64,000 nt of DNA, from contig BCJX01000002.1 of the NCBI GenBank assembly GCA_001600415.1, positions 1,364,075-1,428,074 of the forward strand, written 5' to 3'. Position 1 is the first letter of the stretch, and each line of letters begins with the position of its first letter. The notes beneath the pieces are model-generated. The model worked only from the letters and a program-made list of their open reading frames with translations. It made no database searches and was not told the DNA's origin. Made by a program: the position numbers and the translations under genes. The DNA comes from Pascua guehoae. Its lineage: Eukaryota; Basidiomycota; Tremellomycetes; Trichosporonales; Trichosporonaceae. Shown piece after piece: positions 46,013 through 59,500 of the stretch.

Positions 46013-48028
46013 CGCAGAGGAGCCGCGATCCACGCGGGTCGGTGCTGCGAAGGCGGCGGGGGAAGGGGAGGGTGGGGAATCGAGACCGAGACAGACGACG
46101 GACGTAGAGGCGGTATCGACGCGGCCGTGGTATAAGGCGGTCTGGGGTTAGATACGGTAGCGAGCGTGGATGGCGAACAAGGACAAGTGGAGGTGCGGGC
46201 AGAGCTGCGACTGGGGGACCAGAGGACCTGAGAGGCCGCCGTTCCGAGCGATAGCAGTTTGTGGTGCGCCGCTCTGGCAACGGGCATCTGGCATCCCCGC
46301 CGTCGCGTGTGCCATGTTGCCAGTCTGCAATGCGATTGCGGCGGCGACCGTCTCACAATTGATCGGCTGTTGGGATGCAAGATGGGCATCCCCATCCCAC
46401 CTTGCCCATCTGTGTGCTCGCACTGCGACCAAAGCAGCCGCCCCAAGGCGATACCACTTGCGCGTCTTGCCGCGAGCGCAGAGCCCCACACAGCGCACAC
46501 AACTACGCATACCAAAGCACAGCACACTACCTCCCAGGCGATCCACAACCCCCCGCCGCTGGGTCTGGAGGGATAAAAAGTTTCTACTCACCAGGTATTC
46601 ACGGCGGACTGGCGGGGACCGAAGCGGGCGCGAGTCGTAGATGGAATGTTAATGATGGGTTGTCTTTGATTGATTGTCGAGATTTGATATTGGGCTTGCA
46701 GTGGTGGTGGTGTGCGTGAGGGGCCGCCAGGACTTTTTTTTTTTGGCTTTTTTTTGGGCTTGTTGTTCACAAAACGACGATGGACGACACAGGCGTGCAA
46801 GTGGAAAGTGGAGAGGATGTGGGGGTAAGAGATGGAGGCAATGCTCACGCTGGTGTTGCGTGTTGGTGGTGCATGTGCCGGGTTGTGGATGGAGACAAAG
46901 AGAGCAGGCAGCACCAGTGTGCCAAAGTCGTGATGGGGGGGCCAGGCGTGCAGGCGTGCAGGCGTGCAGGGCAGGAGGGGCAGAGCTCCAGAGGCAGGGC
47001 AGGGCGAGGGGAGCGGAGCGTGGGAGCGAGGATTGAGGGTTCAACCTTCTTGGTCTGGTCAAAATGCGCCGGTTCTGGTTCTGGACCTGGTCTACCTGGT
47101 CTACCTGGTCGACATGGGCGGCAGCGGCAGGCGAGCGAGAGACCAGACTTCGTGCATCCTGCAACCCAACGCAATCAATCACCAGCAATCCTCGTCCTCT
47201 GACAAATTGACACGCAGATTACAACATGACATCGATACCAGCAAGACTTTGGTTTTGGCACCCAAGGCAGACCAAACCTTTCATGACCCTCGTTTTGCTA
47301 TGCTCGTTCCTGCCCTCTCATTGTTGCCCATGTCGGCCATGGCGTCAAAACCCGCACCAGAGCCCAGTGACGTATGGCCACGGAAACTGCCACAAGACTG
47401 GACCTCTCGCGGCGCATAGATTGCAATGAACAAGGCATATGCATAACGGAGAAGCAGATGGTCCATAGCCGTGTTGCTGTCCTTTGACTCATTCTGCGCG
47501 AACCATTCAAACCATTCATTTGCACAGGTGACATCTCTTCAATCTCGCAGTCTGAGAGCAGATAACCTTTTCGACCCGCCGAAATCTTTTCCTTCTCCAC
47601 CACCTTGCAAAGCCACAAGCCACAATGAGGTGCTTGATTCACCTCGTGTGGCACATGACCAGCTGCTGTGCTCTTTCACCCCACAGCCCCGACTTGGATT
47701 GGACAAAGTGCATCTCACTTTGATAGCGCTGCAGCGCACTAGATGAAGGAAACAAGCTGCTATGCAAATCGATGCAGTCTATGCTGGAACAACACTACAC
47801 ACACTACTAGACGCCGGCGGGAAGGGCAGGCAGACACGGGCAGACAAAAAGCTGCTTGCACCACCGCCCTTTCTCATTCCGGCCCCGCCATGGCCGCAGC
47901 GGCCCATGGCACCACTCCGTAGAGGCCGGTTGCGAGCACATATTAATGACGCGCACGCGAGTTGGCCAGGTGTGGCGGCGGCCGCGCGGCGCCGGGGTCG
48001 GGGACCGGCTGCGGTCGCGTCAGATCGC
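46013..48028. other. 2-kb gap: KH-gene promoter and ARB1 3' end
   Basis: No supported gene. It has T runs at about 46733-46756, GGTCTACCT repeats at 47088-47110, and GCGTGCAG repeats near 46948-46970. Frames are low-complexity. The part next to 46012 may contain a 5' UTR intron of the KH gene. Confidence 0.4.
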
Positions 48029-50229
48029 TTAGGCGACACCCTTGACAGCCGACTTGGAGAGGAGCTGTGCCTTCTCAATCTGGGCCTGGGAGCGCTTGGC
48101 GAGCGAACGCTTGTAGTCCTGGATGGTAATGTCCTCCTTGGTGAGGTTGATGACCTTCTTGTCCTTGACCTCCCAGAGGTCCTCGGCGACCTGCGAGATG
48201 AGACGGAAGTCGTGGGACACAATGACGACACCGCCCTCAAACTCCTTGATCGCGCGCGCGAGCGAGTCAATCGACGCCATGTCGAGGTGGTTGGTAGGCT
48301 CGTCAAAGAGGACAATGTGGGGGTGCTCCATGGCAATCTGGGCGAAACACACGCGGTTGCGCAGGCCGTCCGAGAGCTGGTTGATGGGGTTGGTCTGGTG
48401 GGCTCCAGTAAGACCAAAGCGGCCGACCTGCTGGCGCCAGAACTGGAGGTCCGCCTCGGGGAACTTTTGCGAGTAGAGCGACTGCATGTACTCGACAGGC
48501 GACTTGTCGTAGGGCAACTGGTCGGCCGAGTGCTGGCTGTACTTGGCGAGCTTGAGCTGGGTGTGACGCGAGACCGAGCCCTCGACGGGAACGAGCGCAC
48601 CAGTGATCAGGTTGAGCAGGGTCGACTTGCCGGTACCGTTGTCACCGACAATGGCAATACGCGAGTCCATGTCGATACCAAAGTTGAGGTCCTTGTAGAG
48701 GTAGTCCTTCTTCTCGCCAGAGTACGAGAAGGCAACGTCGCTAAACGCAATGATGGGAGGGGGAAGCTTCTTGACGTCCTCAAAGTTGAACCGCAAGAGC
48801 TTGGGCTGCTCGACCTTTTCGACGAGACCGGCCGCCTCCATCTTGTCGATAATCTTCTGCTTCGACTTGGCCTGCTTGACCAAGTTGGCGTAGGTACCGG
48901 CCGAGGCAATAAACTTCTTGATGTGCGCAATCTCCTCCTGCTGCTTCTGGTACGCCTTCATCTGGTTGACCTCGTTCTCAGACTTGGTGCGGACGTAGGT
49001 CGAGTAGTTACCACCGTAGTAGGTAAGCTTCTTCTTGGGCGTCAGGTCAATCATGTTGGTGCAGACCTCGTCCATAAAGTCGGCCGAGTGCGAGGTGAAG
49101 ATGAGAATGTGGTTGTACTTGGCAAGGTACGCCTCGAGCCAGACGACGGCGCCGAGGTCGAGGTGGGAAGTGGGCTCGTCGAGGAGGAGAAGGTGGGGCT
49201 TGATAAAGAGGGCACGGGCGAGCGCGACACGCATACGCCAACCACCAGACATGTCCTTGGTGGGCTTCTTCATCATCTCGGCGGAGAAACCAAGACCAGA
49301 GAGAATGGCACCGGCCTTGGCCTCAAAGGTGCTGGGGTCCATCTCCTCGAGCTCCTCGTAAACCATCTCGAGGGCAACCTCGTCGACCATGTCGGCGACA
49401 GCCATCTCCTCGGCGAGCTTCTCGAGACGCTCGACCTTCTCCCTGGCGGAAGCGATAATGTAGTCGACAGCGTTGACGTCCGAAGGGTCGACGGCACCGC
49501 GAACGAGGTAGATCTGTAGAGGGTTAGTATGGTGGTGGTGCCGCAGCAACAGGTGTGGTGAGAACTCACGTCAATGTGCTCGGGGATCTCGACATCGCGC
49601 TCGGCAAGCGACTGGAGGAAGGTCGACTTGCCCGAACCGTTCTCACCGAGAAGACCGTAACTGCGCGCAAGTCAGTACAAGTGCCAAGGGGTATGTGCAT
49701 CATAATCCACATCCAGAAGCCGCACTGACCGGTTACCGTAGTTGAGCGAAATCTCAGCACCCTCAATCAGGAGGCGGCCGTGGAACGAGAGCGTGTACTG
49801 GTCAATCTTGACGTCGCGGCCCTTGGGGTCCGAGGTGAGGACACCGTTCTGGACAGGTCAGCATCGCGAGGTCTGCGACATTGTACGGGGGTTGGAGGAG
49901 GGAGGGGGGCAGCGCATTGTCGCCACTCGGATCCGGTCACGGCCCGAAGCTCAGGTGCACCAACTTCCGAAATGTCCCATCTATTCAACGTGCCAAGGCC
50001 CCCTTATCCAACCCCCTCTGCTACTCACGGCACTGCGGTCGGTGGCAACGGCGAGCTTGCGCATCTGCGCCTGCGCGTCGGCGAGGTCGGCAAACGAGCC
50101 GTTGGCGCTGATGGCGGGCGTGTTACCAGCGGTGGAGGCAGCAGCAGATCCGACCTTGCTGCCGGCCTTGCTCGCAGCCTTAGCGGCCTTGGCTTCGAGA
50201 CGCTTCTGCTTGGAGGCGGAGGGGGCCAT
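48029..50229 (-). CDS. ARB1: ABC-F ATPase Arb1 (ribosome biogenesis)
   Basis: Four exons (50229-50029, 49848-49730, 49660-49570, 49513-48029) give about 631 aa. It has two ABC cassettes and no membrane segment. Cassette one has Walker A GENGSGKST (split near an intron), signature SGGWRMRVALARALF and Walker B LLLLDEPTSHLD. The ABC-F linker region carries YGGNYSTYVRTK. Cassette two has GDNGTGKST, LSDGLRNRVCFAQIA and IVLFDEPTNHLD, with the switch His in VIVSHDFRL. The LSDGLRNRVCFA wording is that of Arb1/ABCF2 and separates it from Gcn20 and eEF3. Yeast Arb1 is needed for 40S and 60S assembly and shuttles between nucleus and cytoplasm. The lysine/alanine-rich N-terminus fits. A 25-nt C run on the sense strand lies 20 nt before the start codon. 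Confidence 0.95.
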
Positions 50230-50248
50230 TTTGGGAGGTAGTGGTGGT

Positions 50249-50273
50249 GGGGGGGGGGGGGGGGGGGGGGGGG
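50249..50273. repeat. G25 homopolymer in ARB1 5' leader
   Basis: Twenty-five consecutive G on the plus strand, which is a C run on the ARB1 sense strand 20 nt upstream of its start codon. Confidence 0.9.
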
Positions 50274-50777
50274 TGGGGTGAGAAGGGAGGGTGGAGAGCT
50301 GGTGTGCGGAGGGTGGGGGTGGGTGCTGGCGACGTAAAGTAGACCGCTTTTGGGACAAGTAGAGAGGAGACGAGGTAGGGAAAGTCTCGTCGATGTGGGG
50401 GGTAAAGGGTGAGAGATGGAGAGGAGTGAGATGAAAGACGAGAGCGGCAAACGCGCACAGTGAGACGAGCGAGGGAGGGATTCTATCTTTCACTCGTCCC
50501 CTTTCCAGTTGGTCGACCAGACACAATTGCAATGCGCCAACCTTGAAAACGTGTAAATTTAATTGTTGCCCCCATCTAAGGATTCAAGTCACGTGCATGC
50601 CTTTTCGGCACCGAAAGGGCGGCCAAGGTCCGCCAAGAAATCAAAGTGGAGGCCATTCGCACCCACTCGGCCTCTCCAACTTGCGCCCACACCCTGCAGC
50701 AACGTCGTCTCTAATGGTGCTATGCCAAAATAAGATGCATCGAGATGTCTATATGATATGGGCTCCAGCCCAGTAAA

Positions 50778-53336
50778 TCACCACTGCAACCACTCGCCAT
50801 ACATGTTGGGACGCTCTGCGCGTAAATACGCCTCAAAAGTCCGCTTAATAACCGTTGACCAGCTGAGGTCCACGGGGTGAGGCACGGTTTCAGAGCCGTG
50901 CTGGCCCGTCGGCGTCGCAGTAGCCGCTTTAGCCTCCGACTCTTGACGCTGCTGCTCACGAAGAGCCTCCTCGCCCTTGGCAAAGCGCTCGCCGAGATCG
51001 GGATAGTTGCGCTCAGGGTCAAATGGTAACCACCTGATGGTTTATTAGCCTCCTTCTGCAGGTTCAGGTGCGTGGGGATGATGCTTACCAGAAGTTGTGG
51101 AAGTGATAAGAGTAGGCGCCACGGAAGAAGCCGTCAAAGCCGACTTGCTGAGGGGCGGCTGTCTCAAACTTGTCTTGTGTGAAGAAGACGGAGAATCTGA
51201 GGCGTGAGAAACGGCTCGATCCGGCGTACACCAAACAAGGGCGGCCCTTTGCACAACTCACTCTGGGAAGTATGGGAATGGTGGGCGATCGCGTTGGTAG
51301 CGTTCCATATTGAGCCATGCAGGGTCAAAGAGGGCGTCGGGGATGCGGAAAAGGAGCGGGTCCAGCCCGGCGTCCTTGAGGTAGCGCGAGACGGTCATCG
51401 GGTGGAAGTCGAGACCGTTCTCGAGCGCAGTCTGGAATAAGAATTTGGAGAGCGCCGAGCCCTTGTGGAGCTTGAGCACGGCCGTATTGTACTTTTGGTG
51501 CCAAGACCAACGGTACGCAAACTGGCCGCGGTAGTTCCATAACTCTTCCCAGTCACGCAGGAAGAGGGTGTCGGCGTCGAGATAGATTCCACCAAAGCGG
51601 TAGGTGAGGACGAAGCGGGCCATGTCGGACAGAATGACAGACAGACGGTCATAGTCGTTGGCCGAGGACGAGCCGACTTTCTCAAAGAGCTTCTTCTTCG
51701 ACTTGTCGTCGTCGCCGCCCTCGGCAGCAGCGGGCTCCTCCTTCTTGACCTCCTCTTTCTTGTGGTAGACGTTGCCGCCCGAGTTGAAGATGGACATGTC
51801 GCGCCAGTACGGCTTGAGTTCTGGCACGCCGTCCAACTGCTCGGTCGTGTTCCACATCTTAAACTTGACAACGTCGCGGAAACGAGAGTGAAGGAATGGC
51901 GCTGACCAAGGGTTTGTCGCGAGCTGCTCAAACATCTCACGCTTGGCGTTCGGGTTGGGGACAGCGGCGGCAGGACCGGGGTTGATCCAGATCCAAAACT
52001 GAGGACGGCACGCGTTCCGAACGGTGCTGGCAGTGTCGGTCAGTGGCCTGTCGAGGCCAAGGTTTTGAGTGAAAAGGAACGACATGGTCGCCATGTACGG
52101 CTTGTCGGTGAACGGACCTGCCCAGAAGATGTGGAAAATGCGAGGGTGGTCGGGGTCGCAAACACCGACTCTCTCGGCGGCCGAGGTCACCGCTACTGGT
52201 ACGGACAGTGAGACGGGCTCGCGCGAGAGATTGGGTGCGCGAACGCCTTTCGGGTCGACGACGAGCGGCGTCCATTGTGATGGCTCAGCAGGCGTGAATG
52301 GCTGCTCCATGTACGCCTGCTTGTAGGTCGCGAGAATGTCGCCGTGGCGTGTGCGCTTGCCATTGTCCAGGTTGCCGCCGATACGCAGCATCTCAAGGCA
52401 GTCGCGAACATACTGTGTGGGTCAGTGACGTAACGGGCGACGCGGCACGCGCGTCGTGGGTCGGGTGTGTTGACGAAGCTTACCTGGTTGGTACCAAAGT
52501 CGCACTTCTGCATGACGACATCGAGGTCCATGACGCTGCCAGCAACTGGACGCGGGGGGAAGCCTGGGTCGCCCAGTGGCGTGTCCCATGGTGTAATGTA
52601 TTGCCTCGCTGGACCTTTGCCAACCAAGGGGTACCATTGTCCGTTGGCAGCGTGCTTCTGGTAGTCGACAAGAGGGCCCGTGTCCTGGGAGGTGTAGACG
52701 GACTGGGGAACAACCGGGTTGATTAAACCTTCTGTGATGGGCACAGACTCTGGCACTGGAAGCGTTAATGACAATGCTCGCTCTCGCTTCCAAAGGTTAC
52801 CACCCACCATTTGTGCGACCGGGATGATGTCCGCTGAGCACCTCCCACTCCCAGATCTTGGCCACCTCTTGGGGGGTCACGACAAGAGTGTCGGGATCCA
52901 TGAATGGAGGCGTCCACGTCGACCGTCCAGAATCCTTTTTGCCTATCAAGAGGCAAAAGAGGAAGGAAAAGCTACCCAACACGAGCGCATACAATGCGAT
53001 CCGCACAATGCGAGGCAACCGCGACACGCGCCCCATCATCCGCGGTGGGATGGGCACTGGGACGCGGACGTATCGACGCGCCCTGGGCGTCTTTGCAAAG
53101 AATGTCTTTTGCTGGCCATGGTGCGCGAGCCCGTTGGCGCGTGGAGATTGATCCCCCTTGCCAAAGGGGAGCTGGGGCACTGGTACGGCGACGACAGAGT
53201 ACCATCGAGGAGAACCAGCGAGGGGCGACATTGGGCCGCCATAGCCAAACTTTTCCGACTCGGCCGTTGAGATTGGTAACGGCGACCGCCGGGGTTTGGA
53301 TGGTCCGTGGCGCTTTGCCTGACCGAAGAGAGACAT
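50778..53336 (-). CDS. Type II membrane glycosyltransferase with DXD motif
   Basis: A multi-exon gene; the block boundaries below are approximate. A cytosolic N-terminal part of about 110 residues precedes a single signal anchor, IVRIALYALVLGSFSFLFCL, giving Golgi-type II topology. A luminal stem follows. The catalytic region (main exon about 52410-51255) has HPRIFHIFWAGPFTDKPY near its start, as in enzymes of the sugar-binding DXD family (Gly_transf_sug, Och1-like). RFVLTYRFGGIYLDADTLFL holds the metal-binding DAD. An acidic/Lys insert (KKEEVKKEEPAAAEGGDDDK) lies between these. Further exons encode DGFFRGAYSYHFHNFW and the C-terminus ending YGEWLQW. The donor sugar and acceptor cannot be told from the motif. 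In basidiomycetous yeasts such enzymes act in protein glycosylation or capsule/wall polysaccharide synthesis. Exon joins in the 52.8-kb area were not fully resolved. Confidence 0.82.
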
Positions 53337-56300
53337 GGTGATCGTAATCGCTCCCACGGGAGTTTGTATGATCCGAGGCGATCAAAGGATGACGATAATG
53401 ATGATGGGCGGATGTGAGCGAAACCCAGTAGAGAGTGGAGTGGTGAGTGTGTAGCTGTTGGAGATGGAGGGCGGCGTGTCGTGTCGTGTTAGAGAACGGG
53501 CTGATCGGATGGACGTGGAAGGTGTCGGAGCTGGGGGTATGGGAGGAAAGGGAGGGGCGGGCGGGGGGGGAAGAAGCGGTCCGTGCACAGTCCGCAGTCC
53601 AGGACGTGGGGGTAGAGAGAGAGAGAGAGAGAGGGAGGGAGGGGGAGGGAGGGAGGCGTCGTTGTCAAAGAGAGGAATGAAGCAACTGGCAAACACGCGT
53701 CCAAGTCTGAGACGACTGGGGGGGATGTTGACCGATGGGCACGACGAGGTCCGAGCGTCCGGGAGCTGTCGAAGTGGTTTGGTGTCGGTATTATCGTGTG
53801 GTGGATTATTGTCGAGATTGCAGTTGGAGGGAGAGGATTATGACACTCGTGCCCATATGGGACCGGCAAGCAAGCAGCAGGCAGCACCACTGCCTATCAG
53901 CAGTCGGAATCGTTGATCTGGAGCATACGGGTGCGACCTCGGGCGCCCAGCCAATTACTTCGAGCCCAAACGCAGCTCCCGCGCAGAAGAAGAAAAAAAA
54001 AAAAAAAAAAGTTGTTTGTGCGGCCCCAGTCATTATCAGTCTTCGGCACCTTTTCTGGCCTATGATTACATACATTAACCTCAAATGTGCTATGCGGTTT
54101 CAGTCATGGCCGATGATGGGGTCATGTTTACGCAGCACGGAGCGCGCAGCCATTAGCCAATACAGGGATTGTATGTGACGCCAACAGGGAAATTGTGGAA
54201 GGCAAGTATCAAAATTTGCGCACGGCAAGGGTCCTCGTGTCTGCACCATTGTGGGATATGCAGCTCCACTGTGGGTACAGCAGAGGTCCAAAGGACACGG
54301 TAGTCTTGGCATGGTAGGGCAACGAATGCTCTCATTCCCAAGCCTCGAGTGGGCTGTGGGTTGTTGCACAGCCCTCTACGGGTTTCCTTTTTGTCCCCTT
54401 TTTCTCATCAATGGCCAGGCGGGCCAGACGGGCGCCACACGCCACGCATGCTGAGTGCCAATCGTTAATCGGTAAAGCATGGCCCATGTCATCATGTTCA
54501 GGTCTCACGGCTGTTGGACCCTCTGTGCCTCACCCGCAGTGCGGTACTGTACCTGCATACCTGAAGGCTCCTGGGTACAGGGGCCACGAGTGCCACAAAA
54601 GCAAAAAGTTGGATGCCTTTCTGACGTGTTTTTTCTCGGCCCCTGTTAGTCTTCACCCCTGACATGGCCTGACACCTTCTGGTCTCAAGAATGGTCCAAG
54701 GAACAACCCTGACAGGGTGCGCTTCCGAGTTTCTGGCGCCGAATGGGCCATACCCTAGTACCGTAGGGTAGACTATAGGGCTAAAAGGGGCAGTCTAAAG
54801 GGATCAACACCTGCATGGTGCCATACATCTTGTCACAACTGCCTAACCCCTTCGTTTCGGGCCTTGTGGGATCATGGGATTTACAGTAGTAGTATTATGC
54901 AGGGAACACATTCAGCCTGTGGAGAAAGACAAAGCGATCCAGCGAATGAAGGCACATCTTGGGTCAACTTTATTCTCAATCAGATCTCGGACCTTCTCAG
55001 GATCCTATTGGATCACGTGATGAGATCCTTTATTAGGATTAATTACAGTAAATAAATAAGAAACAATAGGCGACGAGGGCCTTGATGATTGATAACAAAG
55101 AATGATGTGTGTAAAGTGTCATGTTTAGAGACTTGGAGCGGGGTATTAAAAATAAACCGTGCCTGAAACCATGGGGAGCGGCAATCGCGCACGTTTGCCA
55201 TTTGCGAGCAAAACCCCTCATGGCCCCCTCTCTAAGGTAATTCAGGTAACCAGGTACCGCAGGCGTAGTGCCGTTGGCCGTTGGCGCACTAGGCGTGCCG
55301 TGGCGAGGCAATGCACGAGGAATTCCTGCACTCCCGTCCTGCGCACTGACCACTGGCCTCTGGGTCTATAGGTCAGCCGGTGACCGGTGGCCCATGTCTG
55401 GGCCCTCGTGCCGCGTGCGCGCAGCCATATCCGCCATGCCAGCGCCTGTCGCCCAACCTTCGGGACCACCCAGGTCGTGCAACCATGTCAAACCACCGGC
55501 GCACCGGCTGGTGCCCGGTCCATGGCCCATGCCTGACTGAGGGTCCATGTGCCATGTGCAATCAGGCCTGCAAGCTGCAGGCATGCAGGCATGCAGCTTG
55601 CAGGCAGCCGCATGGCCGCAGGCGGCAGGTGGTGCAGACGCGTTGATAGATCGGCAATGACATGGCTGCGGATAAAATCGCGCATACGATGGCTATACCT
55701 GGCTAATGCCCAGACATTTTGGTCTGTTGCCTCGACATGTGCGAATCCAAAATGTGATGCGATGCAGACATGCACACAGAGCACAGAGCTCCATGTTGGA
55801 CGGACAGGCAATCGTTCTTCCAAGATCTGGCACGCGCACACTCTTCTTGGGGGGGCCGCCGACGGAGCAGAGCAACAGGACTATTTGTGCACGCGTCAGA
55901 TGAGGATGAATGTCCTGACACAACTTGGCGTCTTTCCGCCACCACCCACCCTCTCTCTCACTCTCTCCCTCTCCCTCTCTCTCGGCGTGTCCATCTCTCC
56001 AGTGTCTATCCGACCATCCACTCACCACCCGCCCTTTACCAACCCTCTTTGCCTCCCTCTTGCTTGACAAGTCACCTGGCACACTACACTGGACTGCATA
56101 CACACGCCGTCACCACCCATCCCACAACGTACCCGCCGCCCCCGTCCACTATACGGCGCCCACGGTTGCAGCATTCCTTGTCATCAATCAATCACCAGGC
56201 GCGCGCACAGCAAAAGCGTCACCGAAACATAGCCGTCTGAGGTTTCAGCGTCTCCATATTCCGGTATCTGCTGCCCACCCAGACACCCCATTCCCCCACT

Positions 56301-56532
56301 CCACCCTCCACGCTACGCGCAACCACCCCACCGATTGTCCACCTTTCAACCCACACTCGACAAGAGTAACATCGTTCATGTTGTTGTTGAGCTAGCACTA
56401 CGCCCCCGTTCTCTCTCCTAGGCGGCGCCCACTGCCCCGACTCCGCCACCGGCTTCCCACTCGACCCCGCGTCGGCGTGCAACTAGCCTCTGGCGGCATC
56501 GCGAATCGCGCCCCGCTGTAAACACAGAAACC
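53337..56532. other. 3.2-kb divergent gap without genes
   Basis: Lies between the starts of the glycosyltransferase and TRK1. Contains a GA microsatellite and GGGA repeats (about 53612-53660), a poly-A run (about 53990-54010) and a 14-bp inverted repeat (55566-55605). Pyrimidine tracts just before TRK1 (55950-55985) are also seen. Frames elsewhere are short and unsupported. The length suggests a long regulated promoter or an unrecognised ncRNA. Confidence 0.45.
55566..55605. repeat. 14-bp perfect inverted repeat
   Basis: GCCTGCAAGCTGCA (55566-55579) and TGCAGCTTGCAGGC (55592-55605) are exact reverse complements around the 12-nt loop GGCATGCAGGCA. Confidence 0.85.
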
Positions 56533-59500
56533 ATGCCCAACATGCCTGCTCTCCCAAGCTACCTCAAGCGGCCTGCCGCGCTGGAGCGAGTAGGAGCGTT
56601 TCTGTCCCACAACCTAAACTTTTACCGCGTGCACATGTTATGCTTGTGAGTACGGGCCAACGCGTCAGTAGCGGTGGGCACATGGGACAGCTTGTCACCT
56701 TTTTTGTGCCTGATGATGCCAGGCGCCCAGCGCCAGTCTTCGCTGTTCCCTTTAGCTGCATGCTGACCTATGCGCAGTACCTTTGTGAGTGCTGAAACAA
56801 CATGCTCACCTCTCCTCGTCAACACGAATGCATGGATTCTGACTCCCTCTTACAGATTCCCTTGATCATGTCCGCCATCTTCTACGGGGCCAATGGAGCG
56901 CACAAGGTCCCTTACCTCGACTGCTTGTTCCTCTGCATGTCGAGCATGTGTGTCACTGGCCTCACAACCTACAACCTCAGTCATCTCACGACCTTCCAGC
57001 AGTTCCTCATGTACTTCCAGATGCTCATTGGGAGCTTGGTACGTTACCCGCACAGTTGTGGAGCATCGGGCTGATCCCAAATTAGATCTTTGTCTCCATT
57101 CTCATGATTTGGGTGCGCATGTGAGTCCCTTGCCCACTTTCGGCACCATGACGGTGTAGAGCTGATGCCACAGGCACTTCTTCCGTGTGCAGTTCCAGCA
57201 CGTGGTTGAGAAGGCCCGACAGCAGCGCCGTGAACGTCGCGGTTCGTTTAACATCTCCAAGACAATCACACGCCTGCCGACAATGGGAACGACTGCTCTC
57301 CGCCGCCGCTTTACGCGTCGTCCTGATGAAGATGGCGATGAGAATGGCGATGACAACGCCAACGGTGTCCCAACCGGTACAACCGCGGTGCCGACGACGG
57401 GATCGGCGCGTTCTCTCAAGAACCCCATCAAGAAGAGGCGTACTGGCAAGCTGAGCAAAGACATGATCAAGCGCATCGATGGTGGTGGTGTGGGTCTTGT
57501 AAACCCCATGGGCTGGTACGATGCCGCGATCGTGTCGCAGGGTACCAGGACGCCCGTGTCTCCGCCAAATAGCTTGGCCGACGACCCACCCGTGAAAACC
57601 GACAACACCGCCATTGAATCCAGCGTGGGCCAGGCTCTCGAGAGAACCAAGAGCGTACGGAGCGAACCGAGCATGAAGAGCGTAAACAGCGTGTTTAGCG
57701 AAAGCGCCCACAGTCATGCCAGTGAACCCGGGACGAACGGATCCACTACCGATGGTAGTAAACGCATGGGAAGCCATTCGCCTTTGGACAGCCCTCGTTT
57801 ACCATATGCCAACGGCATTCCGCTCCGCCAAGTGACGACAAATGACAGCGATACAAACCATAGATCGAGCTTGGCAGTACCCAGGTGAGTTGATACGTGC
57901 AAGACTATTGTCTAACTCTTTCCCAGTGAGGCTGCACCGCCGACACCGTACTCTGGCAAACCAGTTGAGGAAGGTTTGTCGCGCTTCACCGTACACGAAA
58001 CTAACCGCTAGATCTGTTCCCAAGATCAAGAACCATTGCCTTCGAAGAGGCAGAGGACAATTTCGACCACGAGTTGCATTTTGGGACCCACCGTGACACA
58101 GGCAATTTCATGCCTCACACTACGACCATACGGAGCGACAATCGTCTGCCATACAGTGCGACGATGACTTCGGGTCCTGGCTTTCCACGAACATACTCGA
58201 TGCGTCCAACTCAGAGTCGGAGACCAAAGGCCAAAGAATCAGGCTTCGGTGGCTTCCCGACTCCTTTGCGCATGATTCAGGAAGTCTTCCCCAAGTTGTT
58301 CCCTGGAGCGTCCAAAAAGCTCAGCGAGACGCTCACCATGCAACGCACAAACACGGTCCTCTCTGGTCGTGGGGCGAGCGAAGCTGGATCCAAAGAGGTT
58401 CCGTACATCTCGTTCTCAGCCATTGTCGGCCGCAACTCCCATTTCCATGACCTCACGGAAGAACAAATGGACGAGCTTGGCGGCGTCGAATACCGTGCGC
58501 TCAAGGTGCTCCTTGTTCTTGTCGTTTCGGTGCGTGCACCTTGACCGACTTTTCCTCTGACGACCAGTACTGGCTCTTTCTCCCATTGATTGGCGCCACC
58601 ATTGTCGCCCCCTACTTGGCAGCTGGAGGCCGTTACGCTACAGCATTCAACGAGAACGAAACTGGACAGGAACGGCTTCGCATCCCATGGTTTACCTTCT
58701 TCCAGATGACGTCGGCATTTTCGAATACGGGTGTCAGTCTCGTGGACGCCAGTATGGTCCCGTTCCAGAGCGCGTATGGGTTGATTGTCAGTGAGTAGCA
58801 GGCTGCGTGTCTCAAGATTTGAGTGTTTTTCGTCACACTTGCCACACTCGGCTGACCACGTTTAAAGTCACTGGCCTTTTGATTTTGGCGGGCAATACGT
58901 GTTTTGTGAGTACAGTACTATGGAGTGCAGCCCATGCCCTGGCTAACCTTGCAGCCGATCCTGTCAGTATTTAAAGTCTCTCCGGCCTGAATACCTGCTG
59001 ACATTTGGCGTGCAGGCTGCGGTTTATCATGTGAGTTGGTCGCAGACGTACGTCTCGTTGCTAACGGCCAGCTGGGTTATGTGGAAGATTACTCCAGCCA
59101 CATATCACCTTCATGAGACGCTCACGTTCCTCCTGGACCATCCTCGACGGTGCGTTTGCGTAAAGTGTAAGGTGCTGACATCTAGGTGCTTTGTCTACCT
59201 GTTCCCATCGACGCATACTTGGTTCTTGGCTCTGGTTGTCTTAATCTTAACGTGCGCAGACAGTTGCGACTATTGCTGACTGTTAGCGCCATCGACTGGG
59301 TCAGCTTTATTGTGCTCGACAAGGGCAATCCGTGAGGTTGATTTAACGAGTATGAGCTGACTCACAGGGCGATCGAGGAGCTTCCCGCCGGGCCAATGGT
59401 AGTGGCTGGCTGGTTCCAATCTGTTGCTGTTCGCGCGGCTGGATTTGCGATTATCAACATGAACGCTCTCGCCCCGGCGGTCAAGTGAGTGACCAGTAGG

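Noticed and set aside
47762..49519. A 585-codon plus-strand frame
   Set aside because: It is the antisense shadow of ARB1, Leu/Val/Gly-rich as expected from its reverse complement.
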